Counted from the stretch's first letter, positions 1 to 8,871 are shown. The stretch is 22,254 nt of DNA from Deinococcus marmoris (GCF_001949125.1 NZ_MSTI01000027.1:1-22254), one strand, 5' to 3'. Made by a program: numbers and translations. Notes: generated from the letters alone by a model not told the origin.

Positions 1-50
1 ACTTCTCCTGACTTCTCCTGACTTCTCCTGACTTCTCCTGACTTCTCCTG
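1..50. repeat. 10-bp tandem repeat (5 perfect copies)
   Basis: Five exact head-to-tail copies of acttctcctg run from the first base of the window, and the next unit (acgtccagtg) breaks the pattern. The array touches the window edge, so its true copy number is unknown. The period of 10 is not a multiple of 3, so copy-number change would shift a reading frame. No spacers are present, so this is a short minisatellite and not a CRISPR. Confidence 0.95.
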
Positions 51-177
51 ACGTCCAGTGGACCGGAGTGCGGAAGGTTTTCGACGAATGGGGTGGGGAC
101 CGTCCATGTTGATGTGTGGCAACAAAACGCACGACTCCCATCCAGATTCTAGCGGCTCTGCTTTCTGGAACTACAGC

Positions 178-318
178 TCATACGGACTCCGATTGAAAGA
201 TGTTGGAAACACCTGGAAATCCGAACGAAGTGAGCAGAAGGCAAACAGGTTCCGGGCGTGGAGTGCGGGAATCGGCGCTGTCCCGATTTCTGCCGCGTTA
301 CAGACGGAATCCGTATGA
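178..318 (+). mobile_element. TACGGA-type MITE, copy 1
   Basis: This 141-bp element is bounded by near-perfect 14-bp terminal inverted repeats, tcatacggactccg on the left and cggaatccgtatga on the right (one mismatch). Its interior matches copy 2 (17308-17486) read on the other strand, including the stretches gttggaaacacctggaaatc and gagtgcgggaatcggcgctg. It lacks about 38 bp present in the middle of copy 2. It contains no credible transposase gene, so it would have to be moved in trans. The TA at each boundary (181-182 and 314-315) suggests a TA target duplication, as in IS630/Tc1-type elements; this is inference. Confidence 0.85.
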
Positions 319-696
319 CCCGCTATGGCGGACCATCTGGGCGAACCCATCGTGCCTGGTGCCAGAAACCACTGCCAGGGGTGGAGTTGAACACCAGTTG
401 AGGTTGCCCCATCCTCTCTCCACAAGATCCTGATGTTCCCCTTCCGCAAAGTGTCCGTGGGGCCGCCCACGGCAAGAAGGACTTCAAGCGTGAGAGGGGA
501 CCACGGTCACCAGAGGTCCTGGCATCCACATGAAACCCGCCTGAACGGCGCGGCGCTGCATCTATCGGTCAATCCCGATTTCATGGCCGACGTTCTCCGC
601 GCAGTCCAGACCCATCCGACTGCTTTGCAGTTTCAATGGTTGAGGGCGTGAACTCCCGTGGTCACAGGACGGATAATCCTGCATCTAATTATGCTA
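319..696. other. Non-coding or decayed stretch between MITE and promoter
   Basis: No gene here can be supported with confidence. The best plus-strand frame ends at 651 and gives a coding-like tail from about 535 containing ALHLSVNPDFMADVLRAV. That tail faintly resembles the segment of the DNA polymerase III beta clamp in which a strand is followed by a helix such as 'NPxYLxDAL'. The frame has no convincing start, ribosome-binding site or upstream continuation. If real, it is a remnant. Confidence 0.4.
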
Positions 697-725
697 TTTA
701 CATAATCAATCTCAACCGCTACAAT
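697..725 (+). promoter_or_regulatory. Predicted sigma70 promoter of the beta-grasp/DUF4132 operon
   Basis: A -35 hexamer tttaca (697-702) and a -10 hexamer tacaat (720-725) are separated by exactly 17 bp, each one base from consensus. The surrounding sequence is AT-rich in an otherwise GC-rich window. The predicted start site near 732 gives a 5' leader of about 50 nt before the ATG at 781. No clear operator was seen. Confidence 0.7.
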
Positions 726-780
726 CGGCGGTGAAATTCAGCACCATTCAACTGACCCCCACCCAGAGCGAGGTTTTTTC

Positions 781-1185
781 ATGATTGTCGAAACCAAGAT
801 CGTTGGCCGCCGCACCCCCTTTGAACGCCGCCCCACGCCCCTGCCAGACGGTCCCCAGACGCTGCGTAGCCTGCTGGAACATCTGGTTCGCCAGGAGGTG
901 GCGGCCTACCACGAGCGGCAGGAGAGTGTGGGTCTGCTCCGGGTGTTGACTGAGCAGGACTTGAGCGACGGCGCTGCGGCGGGCCGGATCAGCGTGGCCC
1001 CCCAGGAACGCAGCAGCACCGTCACGCCCGAGGACGCCACCCGGACAGCCCTCACCGCCTTCGGCGACGGTTTGTACTACGTGTTTGTGGACGACGAGCA
1101 GATCGAGACCCTGGATCAGCCACTCGTCCTGCACGCCGACAGCACGCTGCTGCTTCTGCGCCTCACCGCGCTGGCCGGGGGCTGA
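781..1185 (+). CDS. Putative ubiquitin-like (beta-grasp) small protein with C-terminal Gly-Gly
   Basis: This 134-aa protein has no certain named family. By eye it reads as a beta-grasp fold. Residues 1-22 suggest a beta hairpin, and about 26-47 (TLRSLLEHLVRQEVAAY) suggest the long helix. A variable insert follows to about 96, then strands YYVFVDDE and PLVL, and a last strand STLLLLRLTALAGG. The end parallels ubiquitin (strand, short loop, STLHLVLRLRGG), and the stop codon directly follows the Gly-Gly. The ATG at 781 is preceded by an agcgagg ribosome-binding site. The stop lies 2 nt before the start of the DUF4132 gene, so the two are probably co-translated and work together. No E1-, E2- or protease-like gene is in the window, so conjugation is speculative; a purely structural partner role is equally possible. 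There is no signal peptide, so it is likely cytoplasmic. Confidence 0.8.
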   Translation: MIVETKIVGRRTPFERRPTPLPDGPQTLRSLLEHLVRQEVAAYHERQESVGLLRVLTEQDLSDGAAAGRISVAPQERSSTVTPEDATRTALTAFGDGLYYVFVDDEQIETLDQPLVLHADSTLLLLRLTALAGG

Positions 1186-1187
1186 GG

Positions 1188-4100
1188 ATGGACGTTCAGG
1201 ACTATCTGCGCACGTTCGAGCAGCCCTGGAAAGCCCCGCTGGAAGAGCGCCTGAGCGGCGCACCTCCCGAACTCGCCGCACTCGTCCGCCCACTGCTCAA
1301 GGAACCCCGCGACTACCGCGAGCGTGAGAGGCGCGAGGTGACGCTGGCCGACTTTTTGCACGGCAGTTCCGAGGCCCATCAGCGCGAACTGGCCGCCCTG
1401 CTCTTTCCCCAGTCAGCGGACACCGCCCAGCGCACCATCAACGCCCTGCTGACCCGCCATCCGTACCCGGAAAGTTACGCCCGCCGCGCCTTCCGCGCGC
1501 CAGGGGAGCGCGTTCAGGCGGTGCGGGCCGCCTCGTGGTTGATGGTGGCGTGGCAGGCCACCCGTGACTATCCGCAGAACATGGAATGGTTCGCGGTGCA
1601 TGCCGGGCTGCTCAATGCCTGGAATTCACACAGCCTGGGCCTGCTGATCGGGCAGGCGATCAGCGACGGCGACGCAGTGGTGTTCCAGATTCTGCGCGAC
1701 ACGGCATCTACCGGGCATCCGGTGGCGCGCATGGGCCGTCACGTCCCGCTGGCGCTGCTGTCCAGCACCAATCCTGAAGCGTGGACCCTGGCCGAGGGCC
1801 TGCTGCTGGCCGCCCAGCGCCAGGAAGGGTTGCGGCAGGGGATTCTGGAAACAGTGGACGAGGCCGGGCCAGAGCCGTTTACGCGGATGCTGCGCCTGAT
1901 CCTGCAAGAGGACCTGCTGCGCTTCGCCGCCGTGTTGCGCGCGGCCTGCGTGTGGTTCGGTCTGAATTACGACGTGAGCGATCTCAAGGTGGTGCGTGGG
2001 TTACTGACGCGGGCGCTGGCCTTTCTGGAAGACAGCGGCGCAGCCCGCGCCGCCGTGCAGAACGGCTCCGGGGTGGACACCTACCTGGCGCTGTACATCC
2101 TGGCCATGCGCGACGCTGCTGAGGCTGCCGAACAGGCCCGCCCAATCCTTCAGGACGCCGACGCGGAGCGCCGCATGGCCGCCGCCCAATTCCTGCTGGC
2201 CGCTGGACTGTTGGACCAGGCCGGGCAAGCGGCCCTGATCCGTGACGCGGACCCCCGCCTGGCCGCACTGGCAGGGGGAATGGTCAGCCGCTGGAGCCAG
2301 CCTGACCAGGCCCCCACGTTTACCTTTGAGGACTACCTATCCTATGCCCAGCGCCTGCCAACCGAGGCCGGTCACCAGCCCCTGCTGTTTCCCTGGCTGG
2401 GCCAGTTGCCCCCGCGTGCCGAGGCGATGGACACCCTGAGCGCCGTACTGGGGGACGCCCACGTCTCGCACCTGGCCGCTTACCTGGCCCAGATGAGCAG
2501 TGACGGCAAGGCGTACGTCCTCAAGAAAATCGAGCAGCGCCACAAGGAACAGGTCCAGCCCATCGACGTGCCCACCCGTGAACTGCTGCTGACCCTGCTG
2601 CAAGACCGCAACAGCGGCGTGTCGCAGGCCACGGTGGAGGTGATGGCGCACCTGACCCCCAATCCAGAGGAGGTCGGCGTCATCCAGACCCTCCTCAAGC
2701 GCAAGAGCGCGGACCTGCGCCGGGGCCTGATCCGCCTGCTGGCCCGCGACACCGCGCTGGCCGAGGCGAGCGCCCTGGAACTGCTGAAGACCACCAACAC
2801 CGATCAGCGTCAGGCGGGGCTGCAACTGCTTCAGGAGGTGGGGGCCGCGCCGCCCACAGAATTCACGCCCAAGAACGTCAGTGAGCAGACCCTGTACGCC
2901 CGCCTGACCGAGCCAGGGGCACAGATGTCGCTGGACGACGGTCTGGGGCTGTTTGACCCGGCAGAGCGGACCCCATTTGGGCCGCTGGAAATTCATGAAC
3001 GAGATTACCCGCAGGACGTTCAGCGCGGCGCAGACCTGCTGCAAAGTCTGGACGCCCTGATCGCCGCCAACCGCGAGTTGCCGCTGCTGGGCGTGGGCTA
3101 CGACGGCGAGCAGACGATCTTGCTGGGCAACCTGTCGGGCTGGATGCTGCGCCCCAACAGTGACGGCGTGATGCCCCTGTCCGGGTTGTGGGACGGCTGG
3201 TGGGCGGGCCGCGCAGACGCGCAGGACGGCGACCTGACCCGCATGGGCTGGACCCTGGGGCATTACGTGGCCCGCAAGGACACCACCCCGGCAGAACTCG
3301 ATGCTGAGCTGGAAGTGGACGACATGGATGATCTGGACGACGATCCAGACGAGGCGGATAAGTTGGAGGCGCAGGCCGTCCTGGCCTTCAACGAGGCCAG
3401 ACAGCAGGTGCTGCGCCAGACCCTTCAGCGCACGCTGGGGCCGCTGGCGGCGCTGTGGTTGGAACATGCCGATCTCCTGCGGGCCGTCCATACCTATCTG
3501 GTCAGCAGGTTCCGGGACGAGCTGGACACCACCCTGGCCCTGGATGCCTGGGAGACGGCCCTGACCTACCTTCCACGCGACACACGGATGCTCAAGCACC
3601 CGGAATATACCTGGCGGTCCGAAGATCCCCGCAGCCTGCTGGGGCCACTCCGGGGCAATCTGCCGGTGTACAGCCAGCCCGACGACGTCCTCCAGCGGTA
3701 CTGGCGCATCAGCCTCTTCCAGAATGCGGCGTTCCAGCATCTGCCGCGCTGGCGGCCCGACACCCGGCTGCTGCTGCTGGCCCACGAGCGCGGCTGGGCC
3801 GGGCGGACGGATTTGCTGGATCAATTGATCGGCCCGCGCCCTGAACGGGAGGGCTACCACTCCGGCAACGATTTTGATGATTTGAAGGAGTACACCCGCC
3901 GCAAGTTGCGCGACAACCTGCCCACCACGCCTGAGTGGCTGGCGGCGGTGGATGAGGTGCGTGCCCGCGTGCTGGACGTGGAGGTCACGCGCGGCGATCT
4001 GGAAACGCCCGCCACGCAGCCTGCCCTGGCCCTGCAAAGCGCGTTGGGCGCGGCGTTGCCCCTGCGCCTGCTGGCCGGGCTGGACAAGAACCCGCTGAAG

Positions 4101-6077
4101 CGCGGCTATCAGGGCCGCAACGAGAGCCGCGACGTGACCTTCAGCCATCTGGTCCGGGTGTCGTTTCCCGCACCTGGGGACACGCCCGCCACGTTCGCCG
4201 CACAGGTGCAGGACTTCAAGCTGGCCGACGCCCGGTTGCTGGACCTGGCGATGTTCGCGCCGCAGTGGGCCGATCTGGTGGCGGCCACGCTGGGCTGGAA
4301 GGGGCTGCACAGCGGCGTGTATTGGCTGCACGCCCACACCAAGGAAAGCAACTGGAGCGTGCCGCAGGACATCCGCGACTCCTGGGAGGCCGAGATCGCT
4401 GAGCGCACCCCCCTGAGCGCGGGCGACCTGACCGAGGGCGCGGTGGACGTGGCCTGGTTCAGGCAGATGAATAAAGCGCTGGGCAAGGAACGCTTCGCGG
4501 CGCTGCTGGACGCGGCCAAATACGCCAGCAGCAGCGGCGGCCACAAACGCGCCGAACTGTTTGCCCGCGCCATCCTGGGCGAGCTGGAAGAAAGCGATCT
4601 GCGCGCACGCATTGCCGAAAAACGCAACCAGGACGCCGTGCGGGCGCTGGGGCTGCTGCCTCTGAGCCGCGCCAAAGCGAAGCTGGCAAAAGAACTGGAA
4701 GGCCGTTACCGCGTCCTGAGCGATTTTCGCCGGGGGGCCAGACAGTTCGGGGCGCAGCGGCAGGCCAGCGAGCGTCTGGCCGCCGACATCGGCATGCAGA
4801 ACCTGGCCCGCAGCGCCGGATACAGCGATCCGCAGCGCCTGACCTGGGCGATGGAAGCCCGTATGGCCCCCGACTGGCAGGCCACGGTGACCGAGGGCGG
4901 CGTGACCCTGGGCATCGAAATGACCCCGCAGGGCGAGGCCAGCCTGACCCTGCGGCGCGGCGAGAAACCTCTCAAGACGCTGCCGCCCGCCCTCAAGAAA
5001 CACCCCGAAGTGATCGCCCTGCGCGCCGCCGTGACCGAACTCAAGGCCACCCGTGGGCGCATGCGCGCCGCGCTGGAAGAGGCGATGGTGCGCGGCGACT
5101 TCTTCACGCCGCAGGAACTGAACGATCTGGGCCGCCATCCAGTGATCGCACCGATGCTGGGGGGACTGCTGTGGGTGCTGGACGCAGCCACGGTGGGGTG
5201 GTGGCAAGACGGGCAGCTCAAAACGCCGTCCGGCCCCCAAGATATCGGCGAGCAGTCGTTGCGGCTGGCTCACCCGCACGACCTGTATCTCAGTGGCCAG
5301 TGGCCCGCCTTTCAGCAGCAGATCATGGAAAGCGGCCTGACCCAGCCGTTCAAACAGGCGTTCCGCGAGTATTACCCGCTGACCGCCGCCGAGGGGGGCG
5401 GCGCGGTTCGTAGCCAGCGGTATGCGGGCCACCACGTCCAGCCGGGCAAGGCCGCCGCGCTGTTCAAGGCGCGCGGCTGGGTCACCGTGCCCGAGGAGGG
5501 CGTCCGCAAGACTTTCCACCACGAGGGCCTGAACGTCTGGGTGGACACCAGCGTGGGCTACGGCACCCCGGGCGAGGTGGAGGGCGCGGCCCTGAATGCC
5601 GTCTATTTCGTGCGCCAGGACGAGACCGACGAGTTGGGCCGGGCGCGGCTGGTTCCGCTGACCGAGGTGCCGCCCCGCGTCCTGAGCGAGACCCTCCGTG
5701 ATCTGGACCTGGTGGTGGGCGTTGCCCACGTCGGCGGCGTCGATCCCGAGGCCAGCCTGAGTACCGTGGACATGCGCACGGACCTGCTGCGTGAAACCCT
5801 GCGGCTGCTCAAACTGGGCAACGTGCGGCTGGAACACAGCCACGCTTTCATTGCCGGACAGTACGCCAACTACACCGTCCACCTGGGCAGCGGCACCGTT
5901 CACCGCATGCCCGGCGGCTTCCTGTGCGTGATTCCGGTCCACAACCAGCACGCGGGCCGCCTGTTCCTGCCGTTTGCCGATCCCGACCCCAAAACGGCGG
6001 AGGTGATCAGCAAGGTACTGCTGCTGGCCGAGGACAGGAAGATTCAGGACCCGACGATCCTGGAACAGTTGCGCTGA
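1188..6077 (+). CDS. Giant DUF4132 domain-containing protein
   Basis: This 1629-aa cytoplasmic-looking protein has no signal peptide or clear membrane segment. Residues 1 to about 560 are leucine/alanine-rich helical repeats, HEAT-like in appearance. A strongly acidic stretch (EVDDMDDLDDDPDEAD) lies near residues 708-723. The DUF4132 signature lies in roughly residues 1195-1400: an alpha-helical region, then LRLAHPHDLYLSGQW near 1358 and QPFKQAFREYYPLT. The last 120 residues carry YANYTVHLGSGTVHRMPGG and FADPDPKTAEVISKVLLLAE, a conserved C-terminal block I associate with large DUF4132 proteins. E. coli YehI is a smaller relative, whose neighbours include a MoxR-type ATPase and a von Willebrand factor A protein; none of those is here. 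The biochemical activity is unknown. Translation probably couples to the upstream gene (2-nt gap, gctgagg before the ATG). The operon ends at the terminator at 6111. Confidence 0.93.
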   Translation: MDVQDYLRTFEQPWKAPLEERLSGAPPELAALVRPLLKEPRDYRERERREVTLADFLHGSSEAHQRELAALLFPQSADTAQRTINALLTRHPYPESYARRAFRAPGERVQAVRAASWLMVAWQATRDYPQNMEWFAVHAGLLNAWNSHSLGLLIGQAISDGDAVVFQILRDTASTGHPVARMGRHVPLALLSSTNPEAWTLAEGLLLAAQRQEGLRQGILETVDEAGPEPFTRMLRLILQEDLLRFAAVLRAACVWFGLNYDVSDLKVVRGLLTRALAFLEDSGAARAAVQNGSGVDTYLALYILAMRDAAEAAEQARPILQDADAERRMAAAQFLLAAGLLDQAGQAALIRDADPRLAALAGGMVSRWSQPDQAPTFTFEDYLSYAQRLPTEAGHQPLLFPWLGQLPPRAEAMDTLSAVLGDAHVSHLAAYLAQMSSDGKAYVLKKIEQRHKEQVQPIDVPTRELLLTLLQDRNSGVSQATVEVMAHLTPNPEEVGVIQTLLKRKSADLRRGLIRLLARDTALAEASALELLKTTNTDQRQAGLQLLQEVGAAPPTEFTPKNVSEQTLYARLTEPGAQMSLDDGLGLFDPAERTPFGPLEIHERDYPQDVQRGADLLQSLDALIAANRELPLLGVGYDGEQTILLGNLSGWMLRPNSDGVMPLSGLWDGWWAGRADAQDGDLTRMGWTLGHYVARKDTTPAELDAELEVDDMDDLDDDPDEADKLEAQAVLAFNEARQQVLRQTLQRTLGPLAALWLEHADLLRAVHTYLVSRFRDELDTTLALDAWETALTYLPRDTRMLKHPEYTWRSEDPRSLLGPLRGNLPVYSQPDDVLQRYWRISLFQNAAFQHLPRWRPDTRLLLLAHERGWAGRTDLLDQLIGPRPEREGYHSGNDFDDLKEYTRRKLRDNLPTTPEWLAAVDEVRARVLDVEVTRGDLETPATQPALALQSALGAALPLRLLAGLDKNPLKRGYQGRNESRDVTFSHLVRVSFPAPGDTPATFAAQVQDFKLADARLLDLAMFAPQWADLVAATLGWKGLHSGVYWLHAHTKESNWSVPQDIRDSWEAEIAERTPLSAGDLTEGAVDVAWFRQMNKALGKERFAALLDAAKYASSSGGHKRAELFARAILGELEESDLRARIAEKRNQDAVRALGLLPLSRAKAKLAKELEGRYRVLSDFRRGARQFGAQRQASERLAADIGMQNLARSAGYSDPQRLTWAMEARMAPDWQATVTEGGVTLGIEMTPQGEASLTLRRGEKPLKTLPPALKKHPEVIALRAAVTELKATRGRMRAALEEAMVRGDFFTPQELNDLGRHPVIAPMLGGLLWVLDAATVGWWQDGQLKTPSGPQDIGEQSLRLAHPHDLYLSGQWPAFQQQIMESGLTQPFKQAFREYYPLTAAEGGGAVRSQRYAGHHVQPGKAAALFKARGWVTVPEEGVRKTFHHEGLNVWVDTSVGYGTPGEVEGAALNAVYFVRQDETDELGRARLVPLTEVPPRVLSETLRDLDLVVGVAHVGGVDPEASLSTVDMRTDLLRETLRLLKLGNVRLEHSHAFIAGQYANYTVHLGSGTVHRMPGGFLCVIPVHNQHAGRLFLPFADPDPKTAEVISKVLLLAEDRKIQDPTILEQLR

Positions 6078-6110
6078 GGCCAGGCGCAGAGCGGACACAG
6101 TGAATGCGGT

Positions 6111-6147
6111 GGCCGGAGAAATTCAAACTTCTCCGGCCCTGTTTTTT
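6111..6147 (+). terminator. Rho-independent terminator of the DUF4132 operon
   Basis: A perfect 10-bp GC-rich stem, ggccggagaa (6111-6120) with ttctccggcc (6129-6138), encloses an 8-nt loop and is followed by ctgtttttt. It sits 33 bp after the DUF4132 stop codon. Confidence 0.9.
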
Positions 6148-6640
6148 GGTGAATGTGGATTCAGCAGTCCACGCTGCGAATGTCGTGGGCGGACGGGCGC
6201 CCGTGATGTCGAGGCGCAGGCCAGGCGGCACCTGGTTCATGGGTTCGGCAGCGCCCTGCATTCGGGACAGATTCAGGCTGCGGAGTGGCCATTCGTGTTC
6301 CAGTAAATTGAGGGCCGCCCTCTGCGCCAGTGGATCAGCCGTATTGCGCGTCGCACAGGTCCAGCGAGACCAGGCGAGGATGTCCAGCAGACGCTCCCAT
6401 CAGGGTGACCAGGCCAGAGTCGCTGGTCCCGCAACTCGCCAGCCCCAGGAATTTCAGCGCCGTGTTGCCCTCCAGGGCGTGCGTGATGCCCAGAAGGTTC
6501 ACGGGCCTCCTCCCCCTTCAGGCCAGGTTCCGGGCCAGCAGCGCCGTTAACCCGGGCAGGATGGCAGGGTCAGCGCGTTACCGCGAGCGCCCCGCACGAC
6601 CTGCGGACCCCGGTGCGCCACGTCAAGGGCTTGGTCGAGA
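6148..6640 (-). pseudogene. Frameshifted leucine-rich-repeat protein remnant
   Basis: Read on the minus strand, 6505-6335 encodes repeat-like peptide including ALEGNTALKFLGLASCGTS and HPRLVSLDLCDAQYG. It hits a stop at 6335-6337, and a one-base shift resumes it with ADPLAQRAALNLLEHEWPL and RSLNLSRM down to about 6150. The LxxLxL spacing and alternating repeat length resemble ribonuclease-inhibitor-type leucine-rich repeats. Weaker pieces in other frames extend upstream (for example DPAILPGLTALLARNLA near 6550). At the 3' end the frame runs into the terminator and the DUF4132 gene, so the tail is also lost. No intact gene remains. Confidence 0.65.
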
Positions 6641-6691
6641 TGGATCACGCAACAGCAACCGCACAGCGAGATCATCCACTCGCCTTGCAAG

Positions 6692-6730
6692 AGCCGCCAC
6701 GCTCACGCTTTTCGCGTGGACGTGGTGGCT
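6692..6730 (-). terminator. Possible terminator hairpin after the solute-binding protein gene
   Basis: An imperfect inverted repeat pairs agccgccacg (6692-6701) with cgtggtggct (6721-6730), one mismatch, with an inner cacgc/gcgtg stem. It lies about 35 bp beyond the stop codon of the minus-strand gene. A T tract is present only on the plus-strand side, so its terminator role is uncertain. Confidence 0.4.
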
Positions 6731-6764
6731 TTAAAAACAAGCAGGGGTTGCGCTGCCTCGCCGT

Positions 6765-8330
6765 CTACTTCTCCACAGTATCGAGCTTCTCGGACCCCGT
6801 TGGACTGGGAATCCAGCCCTTGACTCCCGCACCGCTGGCGACGAGCAGGCGCGAATGGACGATGGGAATCCGCACGGCGGCATTGAACAGGATCTCATCC
6901 ACCTTCTGGTAAAAGGGCAGGCGCTGAGCAGCGTTAGGCAGCTTGCGCGCGCTGTCGAGCGCAGCAGTGGCTTCCGGGCTGTTCCAGTTGATGTCGGTGG
7001 TCGAGCCGGGCGCGAAGAGATTGGTGTAGCCGTTGTCGGGATCGGTGGCGTATACGTAACCCAGCATGAACGCCTGGAACTTGCCGTTCTGTCGGTCTTC
7101 GAGGTACTTGGCCCAGTCCTCGGTCTTGAGAGTGACCTTGATGCCGATGGCGCTCAGATCGGCGGCCATCGCTTCCGCAATGGGCTTGGGCGTGGGGTAA
7201 TACGGACGGGACACTGGCATGTACCACAGGTCCAGCGTGAAGCCGTTGGGATAGCCGGCGTCGGCCAGCATCTTCTTGGCACCCGCAGGATCAAATTTGT
7301 AGTCGGTCACGCCCTTGGCATAGTTCGTGGCAAGTGGCGGCGGCAGCAGGTGACCGTCGGTGATGCCAAGGCCATTCCAGAAGGTGTCGACGATGGCCTT
7401 CTTGTTCAGGGCGCTGGCAATCGCGGTGCGGACGCGTACGTCTGTCAGCGGCTTGTAGGCCGTGTTCAAACCCAGATACCCCAGATTCAGGGCTGGGCGC
7501 AGCACCGCGTTCAACTTGACGTTGCTCTGGACCGACTTGAGCTGATCGGGCAACAGTTCAGTGGCAATATCCACCCCGCCGGTCAGCAGCTCGTTAAGGC
7601 GTCCGCTGGGGTCTTTGAAGAAGCGGAACAGCAGGGCTTCAGATTTGGGATACCCAGCGCGGAAGTAACTGGGGTTGCGGGTCAGCTCGACATTCACGCC
7701 ACTCGTCCATTTCTTCAATACAAACGGGCCAGTCCCCACAGCCAGGCCCGCTGGCGTGCCGTACTGGAGAGGATTTTTCTTGATGGCCGTCGGGCTGGCA
7801 ATGCCGAACAGGCCGGAATCCGCCAGCACCGAATCCAGAGCTGGATACGGCTTGTTCAAAATGATGTCGACGGTGTACGCGTTGCGGACCTTGATATCCT
7901 TGACGATCGAACCGTCCTCACCCTTGTAGCCGCCCAGGTTATTCTTCCAACCCAGGAACGCTTTCTTCGCGCCGAACTCGAAGCTGGGATCCCACCAGCG
8001 CATGAAGTTGAAGCGCACGGCGTCTGCATTCAGCGGTGTGCCATCATGGAACTTGACGTTCTGGCGCAGGTAGAAAGTCCAGGTCAGGCTGTCACTGCTA
8101 ACGGTCCAGCGCAGGGCCAGGTCCGGTTGCAGATCAACGGTGCCGGGCTTGAAGCTGATGAGGCTGTTGTAGATCTGGGTCTGCACGTAGGCGGTGTTCC
8201 CATCGGCGGTCACCGCAGGATCGAGACTGATGGGTTCACCACTCAGTCCGAACACGATGGTTTTCGCAGACGCGCTGCCCGCCATCAGGAGTCCCGCCAG
8301 AAGCCATTTGCTCATGCCTGTTCTATTCAT
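6765..8330 (-). CDS. ABC transporter family-5 (peptide/nickel-type) solute-binding protein
   Basis: The product is a 521-aa extracytoplasmic binding protein of the SBP_bac_5 (DppA/OppA/NikA) family, which captures oligopeptides or similar ligands for an ABC importer. Residues 1-22 form a Sec signal peptide (MNRTGMSKWLLAGLLMAGSASA, then K) without a lipobox. The mature protein opens with the family-typical SGEPISLDPAVTADGNTA, followed by WTFYLRQNVKFHDGTPL, which is the conserved segment where these proteins carry their signature. The start at 8330 is chosen because aaggag lies 6 nt upstream and the signal peptide begins there; the frame is open for 43 codons more but that extension is implausible. 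It is a single gene with no adjacent permease, so it must share a transporter encoded elsewhere, possibly that at 13016-14880. Ligand unknown. Confidence 0.93.
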   Translation of the reverse strand: MNRTGMSKWLLAGLLMAGSASAKTIVFGLSGEPISLDPAVTADGNTAYVQTQIYNSLISFKPGTVDLQPDLALRWTVSSDSLTWTFYLRQNVKFHDGTPLNADAVRFNFMRWWDPSFEFGAKKAFLGWKNNLGGYKGEDGSIVKDIKVRNAYTVDIILNKPYPALDSVLADSGLFGIASPTAIKKNPLQYGTPAGLAVGTGPFVLKKWTSGVNVELTRNPSYFRAGYPKSEALLFRFFKDPSGRLNELLTGGVDIATELLPDQLKSVQSNVKLNAVLRPALNLGYLGLNTAYKPLTDVRVRTAIASALNKKAIVDTFWNGLGITDGHLLPPPLATNYAKGVTDYKFDPAGAKKMLADAGYPNGFTLDLWYMPVSRPYYPTPKPIAEAMAADLSAIGIKVTLKTEDWAKYLEDRQNGKFQAFMLGYVYATDPDNGYTNLFAPGSTTDINWNSPEATAALDSARKLPNAAQRLPFYQKVDEILFNAAVRIPIVHSRLLVASGAGVKGWIPSPTGSEKLDTVEK

Positions 8331-8871
8331 GATGTTCTCCTTGTGGAGCCGTGGCCCCCGCGAGAATTCGTCCAGAAATATGGCCAGAGAACACCTGAAC
8401 TTCAGAAATGCCTGCCACTGTGCAGAATCTGTTGCTGCCGTACGCCGTGCCTCAGTCACCTGGGTTTCTCCGGTTGGTCAATCCAGTTCAATTGCAATGG
8501 AATCGTACCTCTAAGCTGCCCCCAAAACCCGTTCCGACGTCAAATGAAGGTACAGGTCATGTCATGGTTCTCGTTCTGGAGTTGAGCGTCGCGGTGCTGG
8601 GATGGTGGATTGCGATGTTGCGGTGCCGTGTGGTTCCGACCTGAACGATGCCAGGGTCACGGCTGCGACACGGAACAGGGCGTCAGTTCAGCGTTAGGGA
8701 AGCGGCTCTTTCAAGAAGAGAAGGCGATAAAAAAGCACGGCAGCGTTGACGTACTTCGTACACCTCCCAACGGCCCTGTCCCACATTGTTCTGCGTCCCT
8801 GTTGGAATTGATCTCAAATTTTCAGGTGAAAAGCGGAAATGGGAAATGGGGCGGTTGCCCCACGCTGACCC
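8331..8871. other. Intergenic region, no gene seen
   Basis: No supported gene lies in these 541 bp. Short open frames on both strands lack ribosome-binding sites and codon bias. The region must contain the promoter of the minus-strand binding-protein gene, but no hexamer pair with good spacing was found. A small hairpin (ctctttcaagaagag, 8707-8721) and an A-rich stretch near 8729-8736 are the only notable structures. Confidence 0.5.

Noticed and set aside
1..50. CRISPR array
   Set aside because: The 10-bp units are contiguous with no spacers and there are no cas genes.
1188..6077. E1-like or protease domain inside the DUF4132 protein that would complete a conjugation system
   Set aside because: No nucleotide-binding glycine motif with a catalytic cysteine, and no JAB-type HxH...D motif, could be found by eye.
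2337..6098. Very long open frame (1253 codons) on the minus strand
   Set aside because: It is the antisense shadow of the GC-rich DUF4132 gene. Its peptide is rich in Q, H, R and G without domain motifs, and the plus-strand frame carries recognisable DUF4132 sequence.
6855..8585. 576-codon plus-strand open frame
   Set aside because: It is opposite the solute-binding protein gene, which has a signal peptide, family motifs and a ribosome-binding site; the plus-strand peptide has none.
8707..8736. Terminator-like hairpin followed by an A-rich tract
   Set aside because: The stem is 5 bp and it is far from the end of any gene pointing toward it.
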